Assembly: GCA_022457155.1 (NCBI GenBank)
Contig: JAJGOT010000051.1
Location: 372,001 to 436,000, forward strand
Origin: Cladopsammia gracilis
Lineage: Eukaryota; Cnidaria; Anthozoa; Scleractinia; Dendrophylliidae
Direction of reading: 5' to 3'
Length of the DNA: 64,000 bases
Shown piece by piece: positions 20,506 to 32,509 of the stretch (positions are counted from its first letter, which is position 1; each line of letters begins with the position of its first letter). A program made the translations under genes and the position numbers. The notes under the pieces were generated by a model. It was not told where the DNA came from. It searched no databases and saw only the letters and a program-made list of their open reading frames with translations.

Positions 20506-22317
20506 ATTTCTGTGATTCTTATCGACTCTCCAGAAGCTCTTTCTTATAAAGAGGGGACATTACCTATCGATTTAACCTAAAAATTAAGTGGGCTGACAGT
20601 TTTCAATTCCATTTCAATCAAGCCTAAAAGTTGATTCATTCTAATTTATTGGCTTCTATACCCAATTACGAACTATTATTTTCAGGAAAATTAATTATCC
20701 TCTGATTTAAAATAGAATGACAAGTTCCCATAAGCCAATATTCTGACATTGTAATTTAATATTTTAGAGTAGAGTGAATTAAAAGCAAAACATTTCCTTA
20801 TTGATTTATACCGTTTTAATCAAACAGCCTTGCCTTGAGTCATGCAATTATTAATGGTTTGTACTATTGACTCTTCTGATTACCACTTTCACTCCCTGCA
20901 TTATCGTTATTTCAAGTGAAAATTTCCAAGATTATATTTTAAGGGGGAAAATACATTGACCTTATTCATAAATGGCAGGCAATTTATTTTTCTTTTATGT
21001 TCATGCTAATCAGCCTACCAAGCCTCCTTATCATGTGCAAAATTCAAAAGAATTTTTGCTCTGAAATGAGGCTAAATAGGCTGATTAGCATGAATATAAA
21101 ATAATAATAAATCGGCCACCATTTATGAATAAGGTGTATGAAGGGGACATTTTTACATTGAGTTTAGGTCTTTGGTTTTGCCGATGATGCTGCCGGTGTG
21201 CCGGAAGTAAACAGTCTAGGGGTGGGTGTGTTTGGAAATAGCCTCATGAATAGTGATATTACCTTCGAGATGGCATCAAGCCTACAGAGAAAGCAAATTT
21301 AGTACAAATGTGTGGGTAAGTCCCTGGTTTTTGCTACTTTGATGGACTGTATGGCACTGCAAATTGGCAAGAGGAAAGAAGAGAATTAGACCTTAGGACT
21401 GTGTTGGTTTGAAGGTAAGGAATTTGATATTTCAGGATTTAATTCAATTTTAGTGAAGATGGTTAATTTGTTGATCCTGAATCGATTCTTGATTTGCCAC
21501 TTAAATAACACGTTGAAGTTCAGTTTTGAATAAAACGGGAAATAGCGGTCAGGACAAAACTAATGTCAAAACGCCAGGTTAGTTAAGCAAAACAATTTTA
21601 TTTCATTTGAACTCAAAATTAGTCTTTTTTTGAAATGACTGTCGAAGTTCCCATATCAACCTCTAGATTACACGCCATGACTTTGAAAACTACATCGTGT
21701 AGGTTAAAAAATGTGTGGCCTTTTATTCCAGGACAAAGAAAGCAGTGTTATTATGAGGTATCAATATAATCAGTTGAAGGTTAGATTACTGTTTTCAATT
21801 TATTTTTGCACCTCCTCTGTTTCTTTGACCAGGATTTCCTGTCGCTTAGATGTGAGTGTGGTAAAGTCATCAAATTTCATGTCAAGAATCTTATTCATTA
21901 CCTGCAAGTACAAGGCTGCTAAAACGCACCAGGTGTCAGGTCATTAGGTATTTGATAAAGAATACAGAAATTGGATGTGTGGAAAAGCAGGTTCAGTTTC
22001 ACAGTAGCAAGGTGCAAGTTTAAGCTGAAAATATAAGAGATTGGATTAGCACTGACATCCATGCTTTGGATGCTTGTTAATGCCTTGTAAAAAAAGAATT
22101 TATGAACCACTGCATGTAAGATCTAATATGTGTATGTGTAGTAGTTTAAAATTATTTAAGTTATAATTATTTCAAACTACAATTGCGTCTGAAATTGTCT
22201 TTGTCGTCACCTCCCCCTCCCCGCCCTACATACAATGTTGATTTTTTTGCATATACAGTAACCAAGCCACATTGTCTCAATGTTGTATTGGGGGGAGTGG
22301 GGACCAGGAAATGGTGA
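20506..22317. other. no gene seen; one palindromic MITE
   Basis: Apart from the inverted-repeat element at 20959-21135, this stretch has only short frames with no coding character. It is AT-rich. Confidence 0.6.
20959..21135. mobile_element. Palindromic MITE with ACCTTATTCATAAATGG ends
   Basis: The left end ACCTTATTCATAAATGGC and right end CCATTTATGAATAAGGT are inverted copies. Inner arms continue as TTCATGCTAATCAGCCTA and its inverse TAGGCTGATTAGCATGAA. The element is 177 bp and has no coding capacity. No convincing target duplication was found. Confidence 0.75.
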
Positions 22318-22325
22318 GTTTTTCC

Positions 22326-24201
22326 CACAGGGAACCCAAACGCTTTATTAGCCGTAACATAATCTTTTAATAAACATTGTCATTTACCTGTTTTCCTGTG
22401 TCTTTTTTTGTCGTTTTGGAAGCGATTTGAATCAGAACAAAGACGGTTGCCAGTCAATGCACGTTTCAAATATTATCTTGTCTGTTGCTTCGTAAATACG
22501 ACGCACCTATTACGTCTCAAGTTTCCATTATTATTAACTATATCTCTCCTCGGGGGAGAATCTCAGGTTTCAAATTAATGGCCACAAGAAGAGAGAAGAG
22601 AACAAGGGGTGAAACTCACTGAGAGCGTTCGTACAATCTGTGACTACAGTTGAGGTGACCAGTCTCGCGCATGGATATGCGCGAGGGAACACACGCCGAT
22701 GGCCGGCAGCCATTGACTGCAATTTCTCCGCTCAAATCAAGGTCCAGTGCCGAGCAATTTTAATGTTGTTTACAGGTGAGTCAAATAATATTTCCATTTT
22801 GTTTTGTTTGGGTGTTTGCCAGATAAAAACACAAATTCATGTGGACAACCAGAACATATTTTAGCCAAGGGATCGCTCAGCTTTTGGTCCCGGCCGCGAT
22901 TATAGAAAATAAATCGGTGAATAAATATTTCTCCTTTTGCCGAAACAAATTGGATTTTTTTAAAATTTGAATTTTGGCTTAACGGTTCGTAGATAGCAGA
23001 AACGGATGTCGCTTATTTCATTTTTTTTTGTATCCGAGCTTCAATCAAATCTTCGCACGCACATACTTTGAAATATGTTTAATACTAAAAAAGATATTCC
23101 CCAACATCAAGGAAGCACGAAGAAGAAGCCCAGAAGGCACAAAGGTGTATTTAAATTTGGCTCCACGGTTTACTTCAAACTGCTCTGCCAGCGATATACG
23201 AGGGGTAGATTTATCTCGCGTGAAGACCAGGTATTCCACACGGAAAGTTGTTTTATATTTCCCACATATGCGGCTGTCAAATGAAAACAAAAGAGTCTGT
23301 CACAAGAACAATAAAACTACTTTGATGAAGGACATGCTCACAAGTATAAAACCACTTCCGGTCAAGTCAAGTGTAATCACAGATCTGACGAAAAGCCACA
23401 TCTAAAAACAACCCAAAACTAAGCTGGAAAACGGGCATCCAAACAAACAAGTCATGCCTCACATGATTATTCAGCCTTTAATTAATCGAGGTGTGAAGTT
23501 CTAGCTGAGTTTGTTCAGTAACAAGAGAATTACGATTCAAACTAAAACTGCCCTCATTTAAGTTTCATCCCTTGCTCTCTTCTCTTCTTTCTCTCCCCCA
23601 AGGAGTGTAATAGTTAATAATAATGGAAACTTGAGACGTAATAGGCGCATCGTATTTATGAAAACAAAAGAGTCTGTCACAAGAACAATAAAAGTACTTT
23701 GATGAAGGACATGCTCACAAGTATAAAACCACTTCCGGTCAAGTCAAGTGTAATCACAGATCTGACGAAAAGCCGCATCTAAAAACAACCCAAAACTAAG
23801 CAGGAAAACGGGCATCCAAACAAACAAGTCATGCCTCACATGATTATTCAGCCTTTAATTAATCGAGGTGTGAAGTTCTAGCTGAGTTTGTTCAGTAACA
23901 AGAGAATTACGATTCAAACTAAAACTGCCCTCATTTAAGTTTCATCCCTTGCTCTCTTCTCTTCTTTCTCTCCCCCAAGGAGTGTAATAGTTAATAATAA
24001 TGGAAACTTGAGACGTAATAGGCACGTCGTATTTACGAAGCGACAAACAAGATAATATTTGAAACGTGCAACTGGCAATCGTCTTCGCTCTGATTCAAAT
24101 CGTTTCTAAAACGACTCAAAAAGACACAGGAAAACAGGTAAATAATAATATTTTTATTAAATGATTATGTTATGGCTAATAAAGCGTTTGGGTTCCCTGT
24201 G
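22326..24201. mobile_element. Foldback element with long inverted repeats (hAT-like)
   Basis: The left end CACAGGGAACCCAAACGCTT and the right end AAGCGTTTGGGTTCCCTGTG are inverted copies. Similarity between the arms continues for about 300 bp (words ACCTGTTTTCCTGTGTC, TACGTCTCAAGTTTCCATTA and their inverses). Flanks are GTTTTTCC (22318-22325) and GTTTTTCT (24202-24209), an 8-bp duplication with one mismatch, fitting hAT-type insertion. The interior carries a 377-bp tandem duplication and short frames only. It must be moved in trans. Confidence 0.7.
23281..24034. repeat. 377-bp unit duplicated in tandem
   Basis: The sequence from ATGAAAACAAAAGAGTCTGT to about CGTCGTATTTAYG occurs twice in direct order with a period of 377 bp (copy 2 from 23658). 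The copies differ at only a few bases. The duplication extends the right arm of the foldback element, which therefore has two copies of the part that matches the left arm only once. Confidence 0.9.
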
Positions 24202-24830
24202 GTTTTTCTCTTCGAAAGACTTTGTCATTGCGTAGTATTTTCTTAAATGTCTCAAGCTCTTTTGTCCACCTTTTCAACTTGGTAGAAAAAATCCTATCAG
24301 AAATATAATTCACAGAAAGGAAATCGGCACTTACAGCGTAAACAAGATAAACAAACTCGAAAACACATTTTCCTTTTGTTACACAATACCAACAGTCAGT
24401 GCCAAACATCAAACAAGCTTTAATGAGAAAATGGCACCTTATACAAAACCAACCACTACTACGGCAAATTTTTGAAGAACCACCTGTTATATCCTTTATA
24501 AGGTACACTCATTAGGGCAAAAATATAAAGGGTTCTCATATGCGTGTTTTCCTACCGTTTTGTGGTCTTAATATCAACAGTGAGATATCTAAAAAAATTC
24601 CATGTGTGAAGTTTCCTCTATCTTTTACTTCCATTTTTTTATGGAATTTCGGTGAAGCGTTTGAAAATTATTGTCATTTAACCTAATCCTCGATTGTTCT
24701 GTTCAGGGTACTAAGTTAAGCTTATTGTATGAACTAATGAGTTATTCATAATTTTGTTTTCTGAGTGTTGTGTTTTTTACCTAAAAGTAATGACTTGCAC
24801 AATACTATGTTTTTTTTTTCATACATGTTC

Positions 24831-25075
24831 ATGTGTGGGCAGGGATTTCTACTCAAGGAGCAATAAACATCTGTATTTTTTAGGCCAACATGGATAGTGT
24901 CTCCTATCAAGATATCCTTTCTCGTTTTTTGTTCTCTTTTGTTCATGACAAATGCCCCAAAGGGCACCAATTTATGCAAGACAATGATCCAAAGCATACC
25001 AGCCGATTGAAATTGCAGTGGATTGAGAGAAAGTCAGTTGGTGGTGTACACCTCCTGAATCACCGGTAAGTTCAG
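24831..25075 (+). pseudogene. Tc1/mariner-type transposase fragment
   Basis: The frame reads WAGISTQGAINICIF, an in-frame TAG, then MDSVSYQDILSRFLFSF, KGHQFMQDNDPKHTSRLKLQ and, after a frameshift, VSWWCTPPESP. These are the WxxIS, GxM/MDSxxYxxIL, QDNDPKHTS (second catalytic Asp) and WW-x-TPPESP blocks of Tc1-like transposases. The first Asp and the NPIE(N)LW end are missing. One nonsense and one frameshift make it dead. The left and right ends of the parent element were not found. Confidence 0.85.
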
Positions 25076-25192
25076 TTGCATTGTTTTTTAGTTTTATGGA
25101 GTATACATTACTGGCTTGTGGAAGTCATTTATTTTGCAAGAAAACTCCTACAAAATAAAAATCAAATCAATTTATTTAAGTGTCAAAGTATT

Positions 25193-25417
25193 TAGTACGC
25201 GAGTACTAATTGTGGACACTTTCCAGATCTAATTGGAATTTGGAAGTGTTGGTTTTTGAGGCGAGGGGAAAACCGGAGTACCCGGAGAAAAACATCTCGG
25301 AGCAAGGAGAGAACCAACAACAAACTCAACCCACATATGACGCCGGGCCAGGAATCGAACCCGGGCCACATTGGTGGGAGGCGAGTGCTCTCACCACTGC
25401 GCCACCCCTGCTCCCCC
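25193..25417 (-). mobile_element. tRNA-derived SINE
   Basis: On the minus strand the element starts with a tRNA-like head of about 70 bp: a box A-like TGGCGCAGTGG (25393-25403) and a box B-like GGGTTCGATTCC (25351-25362). A body follows with TCATATGTGGGTTGAGTTTG and GGAGAAAAACATCTC-type words, ending in CCAACACTTCCAAATTCC. The head would serve as an internal RNA polymerase III promoter. The body is repeated in part at 46346-46452. It is non-autonomous and depends on a LINE. Confidence 0.8.
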
Positions 25418-27189
25418 AACTTTCGTGTTAATGTTAGTAGTACTTAAAACCTGTCATATCCAATACAAAAAATATTGTTTATATGCTTGTAATAATGATA
25501 AATTGTTATCAGACAAATGAAACGCTTTTAAATTGTTGTTGTTATTGTTACCTTTTTATTTGGAATAATTTGCTGTTTTACCCCTATTTATGCATGTAAT
25601 AGTTTAATTTTATCCTTTGTTTGATATTCATTATCATTCCTTGCGAAGAGAGGTTAATAAATTTGTTGTGCCTCGGGAGCTAAGCCGTATGAATTCGAGC
25701 GAAAAATATATTTATATTCATATATATAGTTGAAGATATCCTGCAGTTGCCTGGCAACAGCGCAATGTGAGACAGTGGTACTACTTCATGTAAGCCTATA
25801 GAGGATCATGGTAAACAAAGATGGTGGATGATAAACAGTTCGATCAAAAGGATCTTTTACCAACGTATTTGATTTAAAAGAAGACGAAGTGGAATGGCGA
25901 AAAGCCTCATACGCAAATAGAGACGCCACCAAAGTTTCGACCTGCAGCACACCCTCCCCCGAGCTTTGCGAGGTAGTAGAAGGGAAAGGCCGATTCTGAC
26001 TCATTTCCATGTTCCGCCAACTTCAAGCGATCTTAAATCAACACCGCCGACTCTTAGTGATAATTCGCCGACTTGGATAAATGTGAAACAACGTTCCATA
26101 CCATTGAGGAAACTATTCAACAATGCCGTGTTGCAGTAAGAAACGAGAAAAGTCGACGGCTCTTGATGGATAAAATTGTGAAGATGACGCAAAGAGATAA
26201 CCAGAAAACCGTTCAAAAACATGCTTTCAAGTTGAAAAGAAGAGAAACACGTCTCAACAAAGCAACACCATACCGGAACACGTCACAATCACTTGAAGAT
26301 TAATTCATCAAACATTTGTAGGAACTTATACCTGGAACTGGATTGTACGTATCGTTGGCGCTCAAAACTGTATCTCCCGCGTGGGAAATTATTTATAGTT
26401 TCAAAACTGTTTCTCCCGCGTTGGAAACCGTTCGTGTCATTATTAATCATTTCATTTTCAAAACTGTTAAGATGGTTTTTGAACATCACTCAGTGGAATC
26501 CATGAATTAAATTTGTCGGAATAGCCCTTCCATTTTATTTTCATTTGTAGACGCCCAGTGCGTCGGTTTTCACAGTTTGCAGCAACTTGGAAATGTCATA
26601 CAAATATGCAATTTGTGCAAAATTACTTTGCACGAACAAGATTATAAGAATTACTCTGCGGGTGATAAAAGAGCCCTCAGCCGTTACCAATTGTGTTTCG
26701 ATTGTTGTAGACAAAGATCACTGAAGCGTCCACTGAGTCAAATTGACTTTGAATAAAATTCGGTTTCACCAAAGAACTCACTCAAGCATCCACTCAACGA
26801 CCCTGATTGACATTTCACTTAATTACTTTTTTAATTATTTTTACCTTACTCACAATTCCGTATTTAAGAAAGAATTCACTTGCTTTGCGCACACATTGAC
26901 TTTGCTACAAGCACGAGCGGTTGTCACAGTTTAAGTCTACTTTTACCGAAAAGATTCCTAACACGAAGAAAGGTTCAAAGAGGGCTGGATCACCTTACAT
27001 AGAAAAGGAAGCTGATGTCGACAGACCTGACAGCGGAGACAAGAATTTTGAGGAGAGAGAAACAGTTGATTTGACACAGAACAACTGACTCCCCTAACAT
27101 CGACACAAGCGTGAGAAGCCAGAGAGCCCTGGATGCTTCTCGCCGAAAAAAAGCACGTCGAACTCAAGCAGTAGCGACCTCGGCCTACG
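25418..27189. other. no gene identified; one open stretch of uncertain origin
   Basis: At 26073-26303 a 76-residue frame is open (CETTFHTIEETIQQCRVAVR, KSRRLLMDKIVKMTQRDNQK, KRRETRLNKATPYR). It is rich in charged residues and may be coding, perhaps the 5' part of the retroelement whose reverse transcriptase lies at 27190. A short direct repeat (CAAAACTGTWTCTCCCGCGT) occurs at about 26365 and 26402. Nothing else could be supported. Confidence 0.35.
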
Positions 27190-27835
27190 GATCACAGTAC
27201 AAAGCAACTTGAAAGTGGTCAATTACCTAGATGTCACTAAATCTCGCAACCGGGAAATATTACCCATTCAGAAAACCTGACAACAATCCATTGTACCGGT
27301 ATATCAACACCAAGTCGAACCACCCTCCCTCCATCGTTCGGCAAATTCCAGCCTCAATAAGCACAAGGATATCAAATTTAGCTTGCGACTCAAACGAGTT
27401 CAACAAATCCTCACAATTATACAATGATGCTCTAAAGTCCAGCAGGTACAACGAAAACATCCAGTATGTGAGAAATCAAAGACAGGGAGTCAGTCAATAA
27501 GAGCAGAAACAGATCAAGGAACATAATCTGGTTTAATCCACCCTACAGCCAAAATGTTCAAACAAATGTTGCAAAATCATTCCTCCAATTAATTGACAAA
27601 CACTTTCCAAAATTGCATAAGCTCCACAAGATTTTCAACAGAAACAACCATAAAGTCAGCTACAGCTGCACAACCAACATGACAAACATAATCAAAAACC
27701 ACAATCAAAAAATCCTGAATGAATGTGATGATGTTGAAAACAGAAGAAAGTGCAATTGTAGAAATAAGGATCTCTGCCCTCTTGTTGGTGAATGTCTCAC
27801 AAGCAACGTTATCTACAAAGCTACAAAGTGCTTCT
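27190..27835 (+). pseudogene. Penelope-like retroelement, reverse transcriptase end and linker
   Basis: The frame reads ITVQSNLKVVNYLDVT, shifts, then LNLATGKYYPFRKPDNNPLY, SNHPPSIVRQIPASISTRIS and NEFNKSSQLYNDALKSSRYN. After more frame changes it reads FNRNNHKVSYSCTTNM, and then NRRKCNCRNKDLCPLVGECL followed by SNVIYKAT. The xNYLDVTxxL, PFRKPxNxPLY, SNHPPxIxxQIP and CNCRxxxxCPLxGxCLxxxxIYKA order is that of Penelope-like elements just before a GIY-YIG endonuclease. The endonuclease itself is lost; a T-rich stretch follows at 27830. It is a pseudogene. Confidence 0.8.
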
Positions 27836-28348
27836 TTTTTTTACTTTAGTCAAGCGAGATGTGTCTCCAAGTTATGTTATGTGTAGCATAGCTCACAGTT
27901 TTAAGAACGAGTAATGTCATGTGTGGCGTGCTTCATTCGACTTTCCGACTCTGTTATGTTACATGTGTACCGTGCTTGTTTCAACTCATGGCACAACTGG
28001 ACTTCCAGAGATTCCATTGGAATCGATGTGTTTCTGAAGGATCCGATGGACTCCATCAGACTTCCAACCCTGCTCTCAAAGTATTGTTTACAATTCCATT
28101 TTCATTTTATGACTAGACTTCAGGTAACTCAAGTGGACTCGTCTGTATTTCCGGTTTCATTTTTCGACAGACTCCGTTGGACTCCACATTTTGTCCAGTG
28201 GAATCTAGTCGAGAGAATTGGACATGTGTTTTGTTCAGTAAACTCAAATTATATTCTCAAATTATATCCACTACTATTTAGTTTTGTTCAGTAAAAAATA
28301 TCTTTCTGGCGATTTTCATAGTTTATCATGTGCACACTTTTTGTTAGG

Positions 28349-28600
28349 AGGCAGCGTGGTCGAGTGGTTAGGGCGTCGGACTTGAAATCCGGAGGTCCCA
28401 GGTTCAAGTCCCGCTCTGACCACTTGCTAGAGTTCAGTTCAACTCCTCGACCACGCTTGTAAAATAGCCAACTGGTTTGCCTCCTGCCAGTTGGGATTTT
28501 TAAAATGTTACGTTCTATTTGCAATATTTGTTTCTGTATTTGAAGTGATGTGCCTGTGAAATAGCTTGATAGCTAAGTGCTCGTCCACTATAAACAGCAT
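28349..28600 (+). mobile_element. tRNA-derived SINE, second family
   Basis: The head (28351-28425) resembles tRNA-Ser: box A-like TGGTCGAGTGG, an ACTTGAAATC anticodon-loop region and box B-like GGTTCAAGTCC. The body continues with TTCAACTCCTCGACCACGC and CCAACTGGTTTGCCTCCTG. The acceptor ends do not pair and the long variable arm of tRNA-Ser is absent, so it is a SINE and not a tRNA gene. The 3' limit is approximate. Confidence 0.8.
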
Positions 28601-29279
28601 TTACTTGTATTTTTTTGTACTTTGTAGCCATCTCGTTTAATACCATTTTTTTCATTCAATAATTTCTGCTATCCTCAGTCTGCGGATAAATTTGGCACCC
28701 TTTTGAAGTAACATGACCAGTTATGGTACAAGTTGCACAGACAACATGGAGGAGTGTTATAGTGCAAAAGATGTGGAAGAGGCTGTGTAAAGGGGAATAT
28801 TTATTTTATTTATTTTTGAGCTCCTGTAATTGTTTAGTGTGCAGCAACCCGCCACGATTAACTTTAGTTATTTGCGGGTTGCTAATATAATTTGTTTTAT
28901 TATTTGTAAATAAATTGTTGTTGTTGTTTGGTATTGCCTCATTTATGGTGAGCCATTCTGCACTTTAGTTTTCCATTTATTATTACCATAGATTTGAGAA
29001 CCCTGGTGTTCATGCATCAACGTCTGGATCATCTGGAGATTTAAGTGGTGTAATAGGTCAAGCATGGGATCTACTGAGATCAAATATTGGAACTGTTAGT
29101 AGTTCCTTGAACAGTTCTCTTAGTGTTCAGCAGCCAAAGCATAGGCGAATTGGGCATCACTACAATCATATGTCAGTGAACCAACAAATTCCAAACACCT
29201 TCATATCCTCCCCTCTCTTAGATTTCTGCTCCGCCCACCCCATGTCGCGGTCTCCCCACCCTAGACAGGTATTATTACA
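28601..29279. other. no gene seen; short inverted repeat and TTG run
   Basis: Near 28843-28885 the words AGCAACCCGC and GCGGGTTGCT form a hairpin, followed by TAAATAAATTGTTGTTGTTG at about 28905. This may be the end of another short element. No coding exon was supported. Confidence 0.5.
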
Positions 29280-29282
29280 TAA

Positions 29283-29602
29283 AATTGTGGGCTCAATGTT
29301 AACAGTAAGATTAATTGCTGAGTGGATAATGCATCGCAATTTTGGGTCACAAGTAAAGCAGCTGAATAAAGAGTGAGGTAGATTGACTTCATCATGAACA
29401 CTGCAGATCAGAATCTGCATTCGTGGTTCTACTTTGACTGTTTTTAAATGAGACTGCCAAAAACAAACTAAAACGGAGAATGAACTAATTGGATTCCCCT
29501 GTACTAAACACATTCATGTTTTGCTTTATTTAAACATTCTAAATATATTTCATACAATAATTTATCAAAAACCTAAGAGAACTTCACAAAGTTTTGTAGC
29601 CA
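29283..29602. repeat. Diverged copy of the segment at 35990-36310
   Basis: Words shared in the same order with 35990-36310 include AAGATTAATTGC, GAGTGGAT, CACAAGTAAAGCAGCTGAA, GCAGATCAGAA, TTCATGGTTCTACT-like, CTGTACTAAA and AACCTAAGAGAACTTCA. In both copies a short frame encodes ARLIAEWI or VRLIAEWI before the homology. It is a multi-copy element or gene tail, and in this copy it carries more stops. Confidence 0.7.
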
Positions 29603-29808
29603 GTTTACCAAGGGTGCATCCTTTACGAGTAGAATTCATGTACACGGTTAGGGGCAAGGAATTATAACATGCAACCGCGACTGGTGGGGGGGGGGGGGGG
29701 GGTATGAGGTGCTGGGGAAAAGTAATTTGCTGCAAAAAAGTTTCAACAGTGTTTCCTGAATCAAAGTTTGATTCAAAGCCCTGGCCAGTGTAATAGGAAC
29801 AGAAGCAG

Positions 29809-30435
29809 TTGTGAAAACATTGCAACAACCCAAGTGTAAGAAGCAGGATACCTGGTACAGCCAGCCAACAATGCCAGATTTGCAAATACCAGTGGGCAAC
29901 TTTCTCCTTTGCTTGTGCATTCTTCTTGCTGGTGGATCAGCATCAAAGGTTTTCCAGATGTTTTCTCACATAGGCCTTCATGTAGGTTGTCTCTCAACAC
30001 GTTCTTCAAGTATCAGAGGGTTGATTCGTATATCTCATACATTGTACATGTATATCTCAAATTTTTTTACATCAATGTAGTAACTGTAACCCTTCCATTT
30101 CTAAGTTTATATTGCTACATACATGTAACTTCATGTATGATTTTGTCACTCCAGCATCTTTAGAACACTCCTTGGGGCTGAAAGGGAAAATCGGACTGAA
30201 ATCAAGAAAAGGCAGAGAACTGCCTCTCAAAATATGTTTTACTTTTAATTATTGAATAATTTTTATTCACAGAGTAAGCTCTTCCCAACCATTTATCTTT
30301 ACTGGCAGAATTACCAAAACCAGATGCTTGCCAAACAGAGGTCTTCAAAGTGGCATCACTATTGCAGGAGATGGCCGTCACAACTGCATGGGCCATAGCG
30401 CTAAATATGGGGTGTACACTATCTTCTGTTGCACC
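29809..30435 (+). pseudogene. DDE-type transposase-like multi-copy coral gene, fragments
   Basis: At 29819-30020 the frame reads KCKKQDTWYSQPTM, then PVGNFLLCLCILLAGGSASK and VFQMFSHIGLHVGCLSTR. At 30293-30470 it reads YLYWQNYQNQML and SGITIAGDGRHNCMGHSAKY followed by GVYTIFC. The order WxSQP, GNxLLxxxILxAGxSxxK, W/YW and GDGRxDSxGHSAKYGxYT is a conserved arrangement in a large family of coral and fish transposase-like proteins, with the GDGR Asp as likely first catalytic residue. Here the family's DS after GDGR is replaced by NC, and the later catalytic region is missing. It is a pseudogene. Confidence 0.55.
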
Positions 30436-30843
30436 ATCCCCATGATTATACATTTTTGTCTAGTGCAGTTCAGATTTGTTTTATACTTATAACAGTCACA
30501 TCACATTTTATTGTTATGATTATTGGTGTAATTTCTACATATGCAAAAACACCGGCATTTTCCAAGCAAATACAATGTTGCAGATAATATATCACATGGC
30601 ATAGTTTTTATAGTTTCAGAGTTGTCAGATAGATGGCAGAGTGGAAAGGGAATGTAGAAAAGCAAAAGAAATAGAAGCAATTTCAGTTATACCAAACACT
30701 ATCAACCTTGATGCATACTCCAAGCTTGTGCACCTAATGGCATGGGTTGTTGTGACTTTGAGCCGAGTGTCGTGACGCGTGACTTAGCATTGGAACTGAA
30801 CATTATTATATTTTTAGAACATTGAACTGTGCATGTGTTGTGA

Positions 30844-30884
30844 CCATATTTGGTCAACACGTGCACATATGTGACCATATTTGG
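30844..30884. promoter_or_regulatory. Two identical CArG-box-like sites
   Basis: CCATATTTGG occurs at 30844-30853 and again at 30875-30884, each inside the larger near-palindrome TGACCATATTTGGTCA. CC(A/T)6GG is the binding site of SRF/MADS-box factors. No intact gene is next to it, so any regulatory role is uncertain; the pair may simply be a small repeat. Confidence 0.3.
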
Positions 30885-31583
30885 TCACAACTTAGACAGT
30901 GTGTGCATGCAGTACATAACTTGTGCAGATTGTAGAAGGATTTGGTGTTGAACGATCAAAAATTGAAATGACTGATTGTAGAAAGATTGAAAGATGCGAA
31001 CTGAAATTGTAGCCTTTGTTGCGTTTTGTAGTGGATATTAAACAGTTGCATTATTGAAAGAATACAGTCCTCAACATAGGTACTGAAAGTGAAGAAAAGG
31101 TTTGTTCACTAAAAAGAAAAAAAGACGAAAAAAGGCCAACTTGCAGCCCAAGAAAAATATTTGATCAAAGACTCACAAGAAGAGCCTTCAAGGCCATCTC
31201 TGGACAATGAATTGATGTCAAGTCCATACATAGACAATGAAGGCATTCTCAGGAATGGAAAGTACTGAACAAAAGTTGGTGGAAACTAATGCGTCTTGAC
31301 CACCTTCCAAGTCACTGTTGTATGTTATCGTAATTTTGTTGCCATTGGTAGGCTGTCATGTTTGCTGGTTTTCCTTCCTGTTCCTAGGATTTTCCTTCTT
31401 TCACAAAAACCTTACATTTTCTACATTCGATTTGGATCTAGAAACAGTGGAAGATTTCCACTGCAATTTTTGTTTGTATTTTAATAAAATTAAATTGGTT
31501 CTTTAATTTCCCTATAAGTGTTTCCGCAGGTAAATAAAATTGCCACAATGTCTTGTTTTATATTTAAAAGTAACTCTAATTTT

Positions 31584-31910
31584 TACACCATGGTATCCAT
31601 AAATATACAGTTCTGTTTAGAGTGCTTGTCTGGTGCTTTTTGCATACATCCAGATCTGCCAACCATTAGTAATCTTTCAAACAATGCAACTATAAGGAAC
31701 TGGGGGAATGAGCAGAAGCACACCTGGCTATCCAATGAAATTGACCAGTATCTTAAATTGCATGTTTTCACACTAACATCACAAGAAATAAATGAGTTTA
31801 TCGCCACAGTTGAAGAGTTGGATGCCTATCAAAGGAATGATTACCCATGCAGGGAATGTGGGAAGATTTTCAGCAGCTATCCAGGAAGAAAAGATGCCAT
31901 TGTGTTTTAC
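31584..31910 (+). pseudogene. Possible exon with a partial zinc finger
   Basis: The frame is open from about 31518. It reads CIHPDLPTISNLSNNATIRN, LSNEIDQYLKLHVFTLTSQE, INEFIATVEELDAYQRNDYP and CRECGKIFSSYPGRK. The last block looks like the first half of a C2H2 finger (C-x2-C), but the two His are missing before the frame loses coding character. I do not recognise the gene. It may be one more exon of a multi-copy gene. Confidence 0.35.
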
Positions 31911-32000
31911 ATTTTAAGATCATTCATTGATCAAATATTATTTACTGTCAACTTGACCGCCTGTGTTTTTTTAACCAAGAAACGACACAGAGAGCTTTGA

Positions 32001-32509
32001 CTTTAAGTATCATCTCACACAGTGTTTTACTTTTCTGTGGATGCAAAGGATGCTTGTTCTCAATTGCAAAGAGAACAGGTACAATGAGTTTAAACTAATA
32101 TTTTTTCTTTGCAGTACCATCAGCAATGTGTATAGTGGTGAATTGTATGATGTATTATTATTTCTAAGAACTGTAAATTTATCTTGGTATTTTTAGATTG
32201 TAGTTTTTACCTTAGCATAATGATTGTAAAGTGCTATGGAAGATTAACTGAAGAGCACTATATAAACTCATTATTATTATTATTTTTATTATTATTATTA
32301 TTATTGTTTTTTTTTATCAAATAATCTTTATTAACAAATTCTCAAACAATTTTACGTTTACAATTATTAATCTACTAGAATGCTAAAAATATTCATAATT
32401 ACAATCAGTATAAATATCATAAAAGTATTGCTAAAAAAACTTCATGAAAAATAAAATTTATGTCAGACGTTTGTATTTACAAGGTGATGGCAATAAAGTA
32501 TTCTTAACA
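32001..32509. other. no gene; ATT microsatellite
   Basis: An (ATT)n run of about 40 bp lies at 32266-32308, followed by a T-run and AT-rich DNA that probably belongs to the 3' tail of the minus-strand LINE remnant. Confidence 0.6.

Noticed and set aside
25350..25417. tRNA gene on the minus strand
   Set aside because: The same reasoning applies: the tRNA-like head is followed by a repeated body also found at 46346-46452.
28351..28425. tRNA-Ser gene
   Set aside because: Box A and box B are good, but the acceptor ends do not pair and the long variable arm is missing, and a SINE body follows. It is called as a SINE.
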